This document shows, one piece after another, positions 54,941 to 62,714 of a DNA stretch of 64,000 nt; position 1 is the first letter of the stretch, and every line of letters starts with the position of its first letter. A program made the translations under genes and the position numbers. The notes under the pieces are model-generated. The model ran no database searches and was not told the DNA's origin. It worked only from the letters and a program-made list of their open reading frames with translations. The stretch lies in contig LFCK01000002.1 in NCBI GenBank assembly GCA_001189095.1, positions 124,001-188,000 on the forward strand. The letters are read 5' to 3'. The DNA is from Parcubacteria bacterium C7867-001 (GTDB taxonomy: Bacteria; Patescibacteria; Paceibacteria; UBA9973; UBA2103).

Positions 54941-56041
54941 ATGGCCGGAGAAACCGAGATCACACGTATCGGCATCACGGGTGGTCCCTGCGCAGGGAAA
55001 ACCACGATGCTTTCGTATCTTGAGCAAGAGCTCGAAGAGCATGGCGTTGGAACCGGTACGGTTCCTGAAACAGCCCGCTTCCTCATTGGTGCGGGAATCG
55101 TTCCGCCGCTCGTCGGTGCAAGTGTTTTTCAAGAAGAATACATTCGCTTACAGATGATTCACGAAGACACGTTGCTTCGTCTCATGGAGCGCCAGCGCAA
55201 GGGGAATAGAAACGTTCTTCTGTGCGATCGGGGCACGATGGATGCGTGCGCCTATCTTCCGCCCGAGGAGTTCTCGCGACTCCTCGCAAAGAATGGGTGG
55301 AATATTCCACAATTGCGCGACGCGCGCTATGAAGCAGTCATTCACTTAGTGACGGCGGCGGATGGCGCTGAAGCGTTCTACGTGCAGGACAAGGAGCGTC
55401 ATGAGACGCTCGAAGAAGCGCGCGAGCGCGATCAACTCACGCAAGATGCGTGGGTTGGTCACTCCCACCTCTCGATCATCGGAAACGAAACCGATTTCGA
55501 AGGAAAGAAGCGGCGGGTGCTGCAGCAAATCCTGCATCACCTCGGTATGCCGGTCCCGCTTGAGATCGAGAAGAAATATCGCGTCGGGAGAGCGTCACTC
55601 AACTCGCTCCCGCGTCACGCGCAGAAAATTTCGATCGAGCAGGGCTACGTCGTTGCTCGCGACGGATTCGAAGAACGTGTCCGCAAACGTTCGCAGGACG
55701 GTCATTCGGTCTGCTATCGGACTATTAAGGAGAAAGTGCGCCCCGGCGTTCGCCGTGAGCATGAGTATCAGATATCGGTCGAGGAGTACGAGAATGTAGC
55801 GCGGATGCTTCCGCGAAACACGATCGTCATGAAGGACCGCTGGTGCTTCCTCTCCGATCGGCAGTACTTCGAACTCGACGACTTGTCGCCGATGGGCCTC
55901 GATCTCTGCTTGCTTGAAATCGAGCTTACTGACATTCAGCAGACGGTTGTCATGCCGTCGTGGATGGAAGTCATCGAGGACGTGACTGATAACAAAACGT
56001 ACAGCAATCGCGAGATAGCCTTCGGCTCGCTCGTGTTGTGA
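54941..56041 (+). CDS. AAA_28 P-loop ATPase fused to a CYTH domain
   Basis: 366 residues. N-terminal P-loop NTPase (1-200) with GITGGPCAGKTTML (Walker A 14-22) and LLCDRGTMDACAYL (about 93-106), of the NadR/AAA_28 type. The C-terminal CYTH domain (about 205-360) has PLEIEKKYRV (ExExK at 208-212) and alternating charged strands (ERVRKRS, RTIKEKV, ELDDL, LLEIEL). CYTH enzymes bind triphosphates or tripolyphosphate. The same order occurs in eukaryotic Ttd14 proteins. AGAAAGGA upstream of the ATG. The substrate is unknown. Confidence 0.87.
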   Translation: MAGETEITRIGITGGPCAGKTTMLSYLEQELEEHGVGTGTVPETARFLIGAGIVPPLVGASVFQEEYIRLQMIHEDTLLRLMERQRKGNRNVLLCDRGTMDACAYLPPEEFSRLLAKNGWNIPQLRDARYEAVIHLVTAADGAEAFYVQDKERHETLEEARERDQLTQDAWVGHSHLSIIGNETDFEGKKRRVLQQILHHLGMPVPLEIEKKYRVGRASLNSLPRHAQKISIEQGYVVARDGFEERVRKRSQDGHSVCYRTIKEKVRPGVRREHEYQISVEEYENVARMLPRNTIVMKDRWCFLSDRQYFELDDLSPMGLDLCLLEIELTDIQQTVVMPSWMEVIEDVTDNKTYSNREIAFGSLVL

Positions 56042-56095
56042 AGGGACGCGTACTAGAATGAGCCGCAGACTCTCAAGAGAAAGAAAGGTGAGGCA

Positions 56096-56398
56096 ATGGA
56101 ACGACAATTGCTTCTCGACATTGGATTCATCATTGCAACGACTGGTGTTGTTGCGATTGGTCTTGGTCTCATCGCGGCGTTCGCATCGATGGTGCGCAAC
56201 GCGAGTGGACGTATTTCGCTCGCTCATGCGCCAAATCCAGCTGTCGAGCAGTTCGTGACGAGTTCATTCGTGCTGCTCATCATCGGCATGCTGATTACCA
56301 TGCTGAACTCAGAAGGGATCTTCCGTGGGTTATTCGCGGTAATCATCTTCGTATGCGTTGTCGCGCTGGGGACATACCTTACGCGCGGTTCTCGGTAG
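56096..56398 (+). CDS. Small membrane protein (100 aa, three TM)
   Basis: Not recognised. Three hydrophobic segments (about 8-32, 52-72, 76-95) with short polar links and an Arg-ending tail. A purine-rich GAAAGAAAGGTGAGG region precedes the ATG. It follows the AAA_28-CYTH gene after 54 nt and ends at a bidirectional terminator. The function is unknown. Confidence 0.75.
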   Translation: MERQLLLDIGFIIATTGVVAIGLGLIAAFASMVRNASGRISLAHAPNPAVEQFVTSSFVLLIIGMLITMLNSEGIFRGLFAVIIFVCVVALGTYLTRGSR

Positions 56399-56400
56399 AA

Positions 56401-56427
56401 AAACCCGCCGGCTGTGCCGGCGGGTTT
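56401..56427. terminator. Bidirectional terminator
   Basis: 12-bp AAACCCGCCGGC stem with TGT loop, between the 100-aa gene (+) and the CofE-like gene (-). Confidence 0.88.
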
Positions 56428-56430
56428 CCT

Positions 56431-57141
56431 TTATATGCGTTTCTTCGCGAATCGTCCGAGGAAGGGAAGATAGAGGTCGTCTTCCGGCGGAATGCGCCCC
56501 TCGTCCTTTTTCACACGTTCGGTCCATTCGACCGGCGCGTTCTCAATGAGAGCGAGCGGAATGCGTTCTGCGCCTTCGCCCATCACGAGAATTGCAGCGG
56601 ACGCGAGGTTATCAGCAACATTCGTCTGCTCGAAGACGAACGGACGTCCGAATAAGTCCTTCTTCCCGCGGTAGTCCTTTACTCCCTTGAATCCTGCGTA
56701 GCCAAGCGCGACGCCGATAACGCCAGCGCGCAGCGGCGCCACACGCGAGTCGGTAATAAGGACTCCGAGCTTCGAGATGCGATAGTGCTTCATGAGTGCG
56801 CGGCGCAATCGTGCGGCGGAAGCAAAACTATCCTTCGGAAGGAGAATCATCTTGCCGGCAGCATTTGATTTGTCCGCACCCGCATTCGCCATAATCATTC
56901 CGTCCTTGAGCGTGAGCCAGACCCACTTTGTTTTTATGGCAAAGGAGCTCTCGCGGCGCATAAGTGCCGCTTCTTCGCGTTCGCTCGGAAGGGGAAGGGT
57001 GCGGCGTTCGGCGAGTGCGGCTATCTTGCTCGTCACGACGACTATCGAGCCATTCTTCACTCGGGGAATATGTTCCGCGATGAATGTTTCGAGATTTTCA
57101 CCTTCCTTATATAGGTGCGTCTGTACGGGAAGTACCTGCAT
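56431..57141 (-). CDS. CofE-like gamma-glutamyl ligase
   Basis: 236 residues. The pattern is that of F420-0:gamma-glutamyl ligase: NGSIVVVTSKIAALAERR (about 30-47), DGMIMANAGADKSNAAG (about 80-96), LLPKDSFASAARLRRALM and VLITDSRVAPLRAGVIGVALGYAGFKGV (about 127-154). CofE adds glutamates to coenzyme F420. No other F420 gene is seen here, so the real acceptor may be different, such as a cell-wall or protein glutamate. TATACA ends 10 nt before the ATG at 57141. Confidence 0.85.
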   Translation of the reverse strand: MQVLPVQTHLYKEGENLETFIAEHIPRVKNGSIVVVTSKIAALAERRTLPLPSEREEAALMRRESSFAIKTKWVWLTLKDGMIMANAGADKSNAAGKMILLPKDSFASAARLRRALMKHYRISKLGVLITDSRVAPLRAGVIGVALGYAGFKGVKDYRGKKDLFGRPFVFEQTNVADNLASAAILVMGEGAERIPLALIENAPVEWTERVKKDEGRIPPEDDLYLPFLGRFAKKRI

Positions 57142-57185
57142 GTGGCCGCAGTGTATACCGCGGTAGAGTGACCGTCGACTACCCT

Positions 57186-57476
57186 TTAGTACGCACTTGT
57201 CGAGGAAGAGGTTGTTGCTTGTCCAATGTCTTTCTTGAGATTGGCGAGTAGTGCACTCAGTTCGTCATAATCTTTCTGACATTGCGCTGGATCTTTCTCA
57301 AGACCTTCGCAGTCCTCTACGATCTTCTGACGCATCGTCGCGAGACTATGCTGGCCTTCTTCAAGGATGCCCGCAAGATCTCGTTTAGTGGTGAACCAGA
57401 AAAAAAGCGCAATGAGCAAGAGTGCACCGAGTACTCCCGCAACGATCCAAGCAGTGCGAGCTTCGTTTGTATTCAT
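57186..57476 (-). CDS. Single-pass membrane protein (96 aa)
   Basis: Not recognised. From the ATG at 57476 the protein has a TM helix (about 9-28), then a charged helical region (EEGQHSLATMRQKIVEDCEGLEKDPAQCQKDYDELSALLANLKKDIG) with two Cys and a Ser/Thr tail. It looks like a coiled-coil protein facing outside or in the cytoplasm. Starts further upstream (57527, 57572) are in frame but their leader contains a terminator hairpin. No clear ribosome site. Confidence 0.65.
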   Translation of the reverse strand: MNTNEARTAWIVAGVLGALLLIALFFWFTTKRDLAGILEEGQHSLATMRQKIVEDCEGLEKDPAQCQKDYDELSALLANLKKDIGQATTSSSTSAY

Positions 57477-57565
57477 GGACAGTGGGTAACGTGGGTAAGC
57501 TGTAGCAGACGATACTCGCGCACCCATGAGGAATCCGTGAGTAGTATTCGTCTTAGTAAGAAAAA

Positions 57566-57592
57566 CGGTCATGCATAGTGCATGACCGTAGT
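57566..57592 (-). terminator. Terminator of the 57612-58211 gene
   Basis: ACGGTCATGC stem with ATAGT loop; TTTTTC follows on the minus strand. Confidence 0.85.
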
Positions 57593-57611
57593 TGCCTAAG
57601 AGTGCGGCGCA

Positions 57612-58211
57612 TCAGGAGAGCGAGGACTGCTTCCGGATGCGTGCACGTCGACGTATGTCTTGGTTTGCGCGCCACAGGTGCGCTTTGCGTTCGGTAAGGG
57701 TTCGAGCTCCAAGGTGCGACACGCTTGCTGTTTCTTTGCGTGCTGAGTGATAGTCGGCGGCGTAGCCGCGGATGCGGCGTTCGCGTTCGCCGAATCTGCA
57801 CCCGATCTGCTCGAGCCGTTCGAAGATGTCGGCGTATTCGTGGACTCGCAGGGAAGCGCTGACGCCCCTGCGAAAAATACGTTTCTGCGGCGCTACGGCG
57901 CCATTCCAAAAGATCACTGCGATATCAAGAGCAACGAGCGGATTTACTTGGCTGCGGACTTCCGTGCAGAAGCCATCGGCCACGACCGTCGCGTCGAGAT
58001 AGCGGAGCAATCCTTCTTCGCGTGCGAGACGTAGGAACCAGAGCTTCACCGGCGTCAGCCGAGAAATCCGGAAAAGCGCGCGTGCGCAGAAGTTCATAAG
58101 TCCAACTTTCATCCATTTGCCGAACCGCATCGCGGTCCGTTTTGGGTGGTCCGTGTGCGTGCGGGCAGTCATGTCCGCTGGTTCGCACGGAAGCGTGCTG
58201 GAATGAACCAT
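57612..58211 (-). CDS. Orphan 199-aa basic protein
   Basis: Not recognised. 199 residues, very Arg-rich at the C-terminus (RRARIRKQ). AGGAGAGGCACTC before the ATG at 58211 supports this start. The middle (residues about 60-125) has hydrophobic strands (LVALDIAVIFWNGAVAPQ). No catalytic motif. Other frames are open across the same DNA (for example 57925-58320 minus, 57747-58034 plus) but lack ribosome sites, so this assignment is moderately sure. Confidence 0.62.
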   Translation of the reverse strand: MVHSSTLPCEPADMTARTHTDHPKRTAMRFGKWMKVGLMNFCARALFRISRLTPVKLWFLRLAREEGLLRYLDATVVADGFCTEVRSQVNPLVALDIAVIFWNGAVAPQKRIFRRGVSASLRVHEYADIFERLEQIGCRFGERERRIRGYAADYHSARKETASVSHLGARTLTERKAHLWRANQDIRRRARIRKQSSLS

Positions 58212-58560
58212 GAGTGCCTCTCCTGTTTTGCTGTGAAGGTACTCGTATATTCCACCCCGATTCGTCAGAGTCCGTCGCGCACATACTGCGATGGCATTCT
58301 TGGTATCGGAGTGAGGGCATACGTGGGCCCTCTACGGGTGCAGGTTGCGGGGTAGGCGGGCTCGATCAAACTTCTGTATGAAGTCGTACACGCTTGTGAC
58401 TGCGTACGTTCGAATGCCACCCCTGCACCAATACTCACAACTTCACACAGACGGCGTGAAGCGAACGTGAAGGATCATGAAGATTGGCGCGTTCAAGGGG
58501 CTGTAGTAAGGTGCGGAAAGACTGGGCAAACGTGCTCCTGTCCTTTAGAGAGGATATCCA
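58212..58560. other. 349-nt gap upstream of thrC
   Basis: No supported gene. It holds the divergent start region of the minus-strand 199-aa gene and the leader of thrC. An 8-bp inverted repeat, GGTGCAGG (58337-58344) and CCTGCACC, encloses about 80 nt with some tRNA-like spacing but no valid T-arm. No clear -35/-10 pair was found; TAGTAA near 58504 is the best -10 candidate for thrC. Confidence 0.5.
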
Positions 58561-59958
58561 ATGCGATATGTATCGACTCGGGGCATTGCTCCACACGCCT
58601 CATTCCGTGAGGTGCTCATGACGGGTCTTGCGCCCGACGGGGGACTCTATGTTCCTGAAACGTATCCAGAGCTAACTGAGCGCATGTTGGACATGCTGCG
58701 TGGGCGAAGTTATGCGGATGTAGCGTCGGTGGTCTTGTCGCTCTTTATGGATGACATTCCACGGCACACCCTTGAGCGCATCATCGATGAGACCTACTGC
58801 GCCGACGTTTTCGGCACCGATGCTGTTACTCCCGTGCAAAAGTTGCACAACCACCTCTACCTTCTAAAACTTTCGGAAGGCCCGACGCTTGCCTTCAAGG
58901 ATATCGCGCTCCAGCTTGTTGCTCGGCTCATGGAATATGAGCTTGAAGAACAGGGTGGCTGCGTAAATATTCTTGCGTCTACATCTGGTGATACGGGAAG
59001 CGCCGCAGAAGAAGCGTTCGCTTCGCGTAAGCGGGTTAACCTATTCGTGCTTTCGCCGAAAGGCCGCATGAGTCCGTTTCAAAAAGCGCAGATGTACACG
59101 CACAACGAGGCGAACATCTTCAACATCGTTATCGACGGAAGCTTCGACGTCTGTCAAAGCCTTATGAAAAAGGTGAACGCAGATGCTAAGTTCAAAAAGG
59201 AAGTCTCGCTGGGTGCGGTCAATTCAACGAATTGGGCGCGTATTGCGGCGCAGGTCGTGTACTACGTGTATGCGTATCTGCAGGTACCGTTCGGCAGAGA
59301 AGGTGTGTCGTTTGTGATTCCTTCGGGGAACTTCGGCAACGCATTTGCGTGTCATGTGGCTCGAGAAATGGGCGTACCTATTGAGACCATCGTTGTCGCA
59401 ACAAACGAGAATGATGTACTCGATGAGTTCTTCAAGAGTGGTTCGTACCGTCCGCGAAGCGAAGTCGCCGTTACCTCGAGTCCGTCGATGGATATCGCCG
59501 AAGCCTCGAACCTCGAGCGACTGATATACGACTTTCCACAGCGAGGACCCGAACGTGTTACGCGTTTCCTCGAACAGTTGACCGCGCACAAAGAAGCTAG
59601 GGTGTCTATGTTGCGTGCAAAGTTGTATGGATGGGAATCTGGATGGGTGAGTGACAGGAGCGTCCTCGAGACCATTCGGACTATGGACGCCCGATTCGGA
59701 GTGATGGTCGACCCGCACACTGCGGTTGCGTGCTTGGTTGCGCTCGAGCAGCCCGAGAGCGCGACCAAACTCATCGTCGCCGAAACGGCAAAGCCGGCGA
59801 AATTCGCGGACACCATTCGCGAAGCGCTCGGGAAGGATCCAGACATTCCGGACCGGCTCACTGATCTCATGCAACAGCGGTGGTTCGTTCACGAGCTGCC
59901 TGCGGACGCAGAAGCAATCAAAAGCTTCATCCGTTCGAAGGTTGCAGTGACGGCCTAA
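58561..59958 (+). CDS. thrC: Threonine synthase
   Basis: 465 residues. MRYVSTRGIAPHASFREVLMTGLAPDGGLYVPE at the start is the threonine synthase N-terminus; the PLP lysine is Lys113 in GPTLAFKDIALQ; the phosphate cup is STSGDTGSAA. It converts O-phosphohomoserine to threonine in a PLP reaction. No other threonine-pathway gene is in the window and this lineage usually lacks amino-acid synthesis, so it may act on imported precursor, be moonlighting, or be a recent acquisition. AGAGAGGATATCCA-ATG start. Confidence 0.94.
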   Translation: MRYVSTRGIAPHASFREVLMTGLAPDGGLYVPETYPELTERMLDMLRGRSYADVASVVLSLFMDDIPRHTLERIIDETYCADVFGTDAVTPVQKLHNHLYLLKLSEGPTLAFKDIALQLVARLMEYELEEQGGCVNILASTSGDTGSAAEEAFASRKRVNLFVLSPKGRMSPFQKAQMYTHNEANIFNIVIDGSFDVCQSLMKKVNADAKFKKEVSLGAVNSTNWARIAAQVVYYVYAYLQVPFGREGVSFVIPSGNFGNAFACHVAREMGVPIETIVVATNENDVLDEFFKSGSYRPRSEVAVTSSPSMDIAEASNLERLIYDFPQRGPERVTRFLEQLTAHKEARVSMLRAKLYGWESGWVSDRSVLETIRTMDARFGVMVDPHTAVACLVALEQPESATKLIVAETAKPAKFADTIREALGKDPDIPDRLTDLMQQRWFVHELPADAEAIKSFIRSKVAVTA

Positions 59959-59962
59959 TCTC

Positions 59963-59989
59963 AAACGCGGCGCCTCTGGCGTCGCGTTT
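59963..59989 (+). terminator. Terminator of thrC
   Basis: 12-bp stem with one G-T pair, TCT loop, TTTTTTC tail. Confidence 0.85.
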
Positions 59990-60058
59990 TTTCATGTATT
60001 CATCACGAACAAGGGCCTATGCTAACGACTTAGCTCACGAACGAGTAATCACACAACC

Positions 60059-60304
60059 ATGCCTCCTACGAGAACCAACGACAACACGGGCTGGGTAGTC
60101 GCCGTCATAGTCCTGCTTATCATCATCGTGCTCGGGGTCATTTTCTGGCCGCAGATAAGTGGTCGTGCGACTACGGCACAGCCGCAGACGACGAATACCT
60201 ACCAGCCACCAGCGAATACCTACAACACGACTATTAATGCGACTTCAACGACGAATAATAATGTTCCGACAGCGAGTACTTCGGTTAAGGTGAATCTTCC
60301 GTAG
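60059..60304 (+). CDS. Single-pass membrane protein with Thr/Asn tail (81 aa)
   Basis: Not recognised. TM helix about residues 12-30 (VVAVIVLLIIIVLGVIFWPQ), then a 50-residue extracytoplasmic tail almost only of T, N, Q, P, S and A. This layout resembles the 72-aa protein at 2093-2311. No Shine-Dalgarno is visible. A 16-bp hairpin follows after 12 nt. Confidence 0.7.
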   Translation: MPPTRTNDNTGWVVAVIVLLIIIVLGVIFWPQISGRATTAQPQTTNTYQPPANTYNTTINATSTTNNNVPTASTSVKVNLP

Positions 60305-60316
60305 AAGGAGGGAAGT

Positions 60317-60360
60317 AATAGCAGCACGCGCCGCCTGAGAGGGTGGCGCGTGCTGCTATT
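60317..60360 (+). terminator. Long terminator-like hairpin
   Basis: 16-bp perfect stem (60317-60332 with 60345-60360) with a 12-nt loop. Its right arm runs into the TTGACT of the next promoter. Confidence 0.75.
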
Positions 60361-60387
60361 GACTTATAGCGTTATTTGTATTATTAC
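60359..60387 (+). promoter_or_regulatory. Promoter of gene 60437
   Basis: TTGACT at 60359-60364, 17-nt spacer, TATTAC at 60382-60387. Confidence 0.6.
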
Positions 60388-60436
60388 AACACCCAGACCT
60401 GCTCGCTCTTTGACGCAGGCAACACAGGAGAGAATA

Positions 60437-61633
60437 ATGCCTCTTGATGGGCTAGTGGACGAGAAACCCTCAACGCCGCAAGACGAACGGGCTTTCGAAA
60501 TCCACTTCGACGAACACGGCATCGACCACCCGCTCGCCGAGCTTCGCTGGTGCTTCAGCCCAGCGGCACTCAAGTTCATGCGGGCGCACCCCGATTACGA
60601 ATGGGGCGCGGTAATCGTCGCACAGCCGAAAAACGGCGAACGCGACGGTATGGAACCCGACTATCAATCGTTCGGGAACCGCCAGAAGGAAACGAGGCTC
60701 GTCGTTACGGGTCTCGAGAAACTGAAGATGGCGAAGGACTACTTCGACTTCCTCGAACCGGGGGAATACGACGTCGTCGGCTACCTGTTCTATCAGGAGA
60801 ACTCGTGGGAAACGGGTCACTTCCTGAAAAAGCTCAAGGAGCTCGACGACAAGACGAATCGCCTCAAGGGCCTCATGCTCGACGACGGCAGCATTCGCAC
60901 CGAACATCTGAGCGATATGCTCGGCGGCGCGAAAGTTCTCGGCACCAGCCATATCGTCGCGTCGGTACCTCCGGAAATCTTTCCGAAGCCAACGCCGAAA
61001 TGGCTCGTGAAGTACTTCAAGGCCTTGGGGCTTCAACCACCGAAGGACGAGTGCGACCGGCGGGGGAAAACCTTCCTCGCGATCTTCATCCTTCCGCCCG
61101 TATTTCTCGTGTTTGGCGTTCTATACAACGTCGTCGTCCGGACGTGGGCGCTCATCATGGGCGTCTTCCACTTCCTGTTCGGCGGCAATCCGTTCCCGGT
61201 GTGGCGACATGCCGTGGAGTGGACCTCAATGCCGACGGTCGATGGGTTCTGGGGCCAAGATGACTACGAAGGCCTCAAGATCTTCGCCGGACCGCTCGGC
61301 TGGTTCCGACCGATCTCGCTGCTTATCATTGGCAGCTTGTTCTGGCTTGGAGCGAACTACAACCTCGCACCGCTCATCGTCACGGCTGTTGCCATGACAT
61401 TGGCGCTGGCTGCGTTCATGTTCTGGTCAGTGAGCGACACGGAAGAGAAGCGTGCTGCGCGTCAAGAACGCGCGAGGAAAGCTGAGAGCGAGAAGCTCTT
61501 CGCCGAACTCGAGCAATACGCGGTCTGCGATCTCACGCACATGCCGAAAAAAGGTCCGCGGACGAAGCAATTCATCTGGACCGGTGTGAAGCGCTCCTTG
61601 TGCCGGCCGTATCGTCAAAACGAAACGGTCTAG
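60437..61633 (+). CDS. Orphan 398-aa protein with C-terminal membrane region
   Basis: Not recognised. From the ATG at 60437 (AGGAGAGAATA upstream) the protein has a soluble N-terminal domain (about 1-205) and two to four TM helices (about 215-250 and 290-345), then a charged tail with a Cys (TEEKRAARQERARKAESEK) and basic end. Near 130-170 a DDKTNRLKGLMLDDGS stretch and near 180 VLGTSHIVASVPPEIFPKPTPKW. Its codon use (GGC, CTC, AAG-rich) and strong promoter resemble the lemA segment. The function is unknown. Confidence 0.78.
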   Translation: MPLDGLVDEKPSTPQDERAFEIHFDEHGIDHPLAELRWCFSPAALKFMRAHPDYEWGAVIVAQPKNGERDGMEPDYQSFGNRQKETRLVVTGLEKLKMAKDYFDFLEPGEYDVVGYLFYQENSWETGHFLKKLKELDDKTNRLKGLMLDDGSIRTEHLSDMLGGAKVLGTSHIVASVPPEIFPKPTPKWLVKYFKALGLQPPKDECDRRGKTFLAIFILPPVFLVFGVLYNVVVRTWALIMGVFHFLFGGNPFPVWRHAVEWTSMPTVDGFWGQDDYEGLKIFAGPLGWFRPISLLIIGSLFWLGANYNLAPLIVTAVAMTLALAAFMFWSVSDTEEKRAARQERARKAESEKLFAELEQYAVCDLTHMPKKGPRTKQFIWTGVKRSLCRPYRQNETV

Positions 61634-61656
61634 CGCACAGGCGAAAAAGAGAAACC

Positions 61657-61687
61657 AAGGGCGCCCACGAAGTGGGCGCCCTTTTCT
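61657..61687 (+). terminator. Intrinsic terminator
   Basis: 12-bp AAGGGCGCCCAC stem with GAA loop, TTTTC tail. Confidence 0.9.
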
Positions 61688-61745
61688 TGTTCGCCACTTC
61701 TTCATGCGGTTTGGTGTTCTATGTCTGTAGGATAGGAGTTCATTC

Positions 61746-62153
61746 ATGCCTAAAAAACGGAAGGATCCGAAGCTTAGTGCTGCGCGCAAGCGTGGCTGGG
61801 TCGGACGCAGAAAACGTATCGAAATCCGCACGTTCGGACTTGTTACTACCGAGAAGCTTGATACGCGCCTCGAGCTCGCTCTTTATTTCATCTCAATAGC
61901 CGATCTTGCGAACGATAGTCACTTTGCTCAATCGCTCGTCTTGCTGCGTTCCTCAGGGCTTTCGCTCGAAGTTTTCGCTGAGCGCGCTCGCACGCCGCTT
62001 CGCGATGTGCACGACTGGACGGAAGGCAAATACCTCCCGCCGATCGCTAAGCGAGGAATCCTCATTCAGCTTGCGCTGGTGATCATAAACACGAAGCGTA
62101 AGCGATTCGTGAGTACGCGTCGCTTGATCACTTCGAAAAAGCGAGTTGCATGA
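61746..62153 (+). CDS. Small basic HTH-like protein (135 aa)
   Basis: 135 residues, very basic at both ends (PKKRKDPKLSAARKRGWVGRRKR; KRKRFVSTRRLITSKKRVA). Residues about 75-105 (SLEVFAERARTPLRDVHDWTEGKYLPP) fit a Cro/C1-type helix-turn-helix: SxExxAxxxxxxxxxVxxWExGKxxP. It is therefore likely a DNA-binding regulator. GATAGGAG before the ATG. It ends at a terminator shared with two small minus-strand genes. Confidence 0.65.
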   Translation: MPKKRKDPKLSAARKRGWVGRRKRIEIRTFGLVTTEKLDTRLELALYFISIADLANDSHFAQSLVLLRSSGLSLEVFAERARTPLRDVHDWTEGKYLPPIAKRGILIQLALVIINTKRKRFVSTRRLITSKKRVA

Positions 62154-62155
62154 AA

Positions 62156-62180
62156 AAGCGCCGCCCAAAGGGCGGCGCTT
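62156..62180. terminator. Bidirectional terminator
   Basis: 11-bp AAGCGCCGCCC stem with AAA loop, between the HTH-like gene (+) and the 66-aa gene (-). Confidence 0.88.
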
Positions 62181-62182
62181 CA

Positions 62183-62383
62183 TTACTGCTGTACGTTGTA
62201 TTTCGCAAGCAAGTCCCTACGTCCTGCTGCGGAGTAGGACTCGGCGAAATACGTCTGCTTGTGCGCGCGTTCGACGAGCTTATCGAGAAGGGTCTTCGCG
62301 GCCTCTTCCTTCAATCCGTCGGCGACGAGGAAATTATTCCCGAGGTCGTCAGTGCGCAGTACCATCCACCACTCGGTGTCCAT
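62183..62383 (-). CDS. Orphan 66-aa protein
   Basis: Not recognised. 66 residues: an N-terminal strand-like part (WWMVLRTDDLGNNFLVADG) then a helix (KEEAAKTLLDKLVERAHKQTYFAE). CGGAGCC lies upstream of the ATG at 62383. It follows the zinc-ribbon gene (62399-62635) by 15 nt on the same strand, so the two form a small operon. Confidence 0.7.
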   Translation of the reverse strand: MDTEWWMVLRTDDLGNNFLVADGLKEEAAKTLLDKLVERAHKQTYFAESYSAAGRRDLLAKYNVQQ

Positions 62384-62398
62384 GCAGGCTCCGTGGGG

Positions 62399-62635
62399 TC
62401 AGTAGGTTACTTCTTGGCGCGGGTGATTCTTGAGATGATCGTATTGGAACTCCTCAAGCTTGCGCAGACGCTCCTCGATAGGAAGTTTCGCAAGCGCATC
62501 GAGATGCGCTGTTCGCTCCGCATCCGCCTTCTTTTTCTTGCACGCGCCGCAGGTTGTGGGGTGCGTGCCGGGGCGGTGCATCACCTCCTTCTTTTCGTTG
62601 CAGGTGTCGCACTTGATGGTACTTAGTACGGCCAT
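62399..62635 (-). CDS. Small zinc-ribbon-like protein (78 aa)
   Basis: Not recognised as a known family, but CDTCNEKKEVMHRPGTHPTTCGACKKKK (residues 9-36) has two CxxC pairs 17 residues apart, a typical zinc ribbon or knuckle, followed by a charged helix (DALAKLPIEERLRKLEEFQYDHLKNH). GAGGAGG before the ATG at 62635. Probably a nucleic-acid or protein-binding accessory factor. Confidence 0.74.
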   Translation of the reverse strand: MAVLSTIKCDTCNEKKEVMHRPGTHPTTCGACKKKKADAERTAHLDALAKLPIEERLRKLEEFQYDHLKNHPRQEVTY

Positions 62636-62714
62636 AACAGCCTCCTCGCTAGTCTGCGGGCACTATACGGGGTGAGGGAAGGGGTGGCAACAGACTGTGT
62701 GCGATACTCGGCAG

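Noticed and set aside
57925..58320. 131-codon minus-strand frame overlapping the 57612-58211 gene
   Set aside because: Different frame of the same DNA without a ribosome site; the 199-codon frame has AGGAGAGG at the right distance.
58336..58430. tRNA-like element (GTGCAGG/CCTGCAC arms, TTCGAAT and a possible anticodon stem)
   Set aside because: The T-stem does not pair, the spacing from T-loop to acceptor is off by one, U8 and position 37 are wrong; probably chance.
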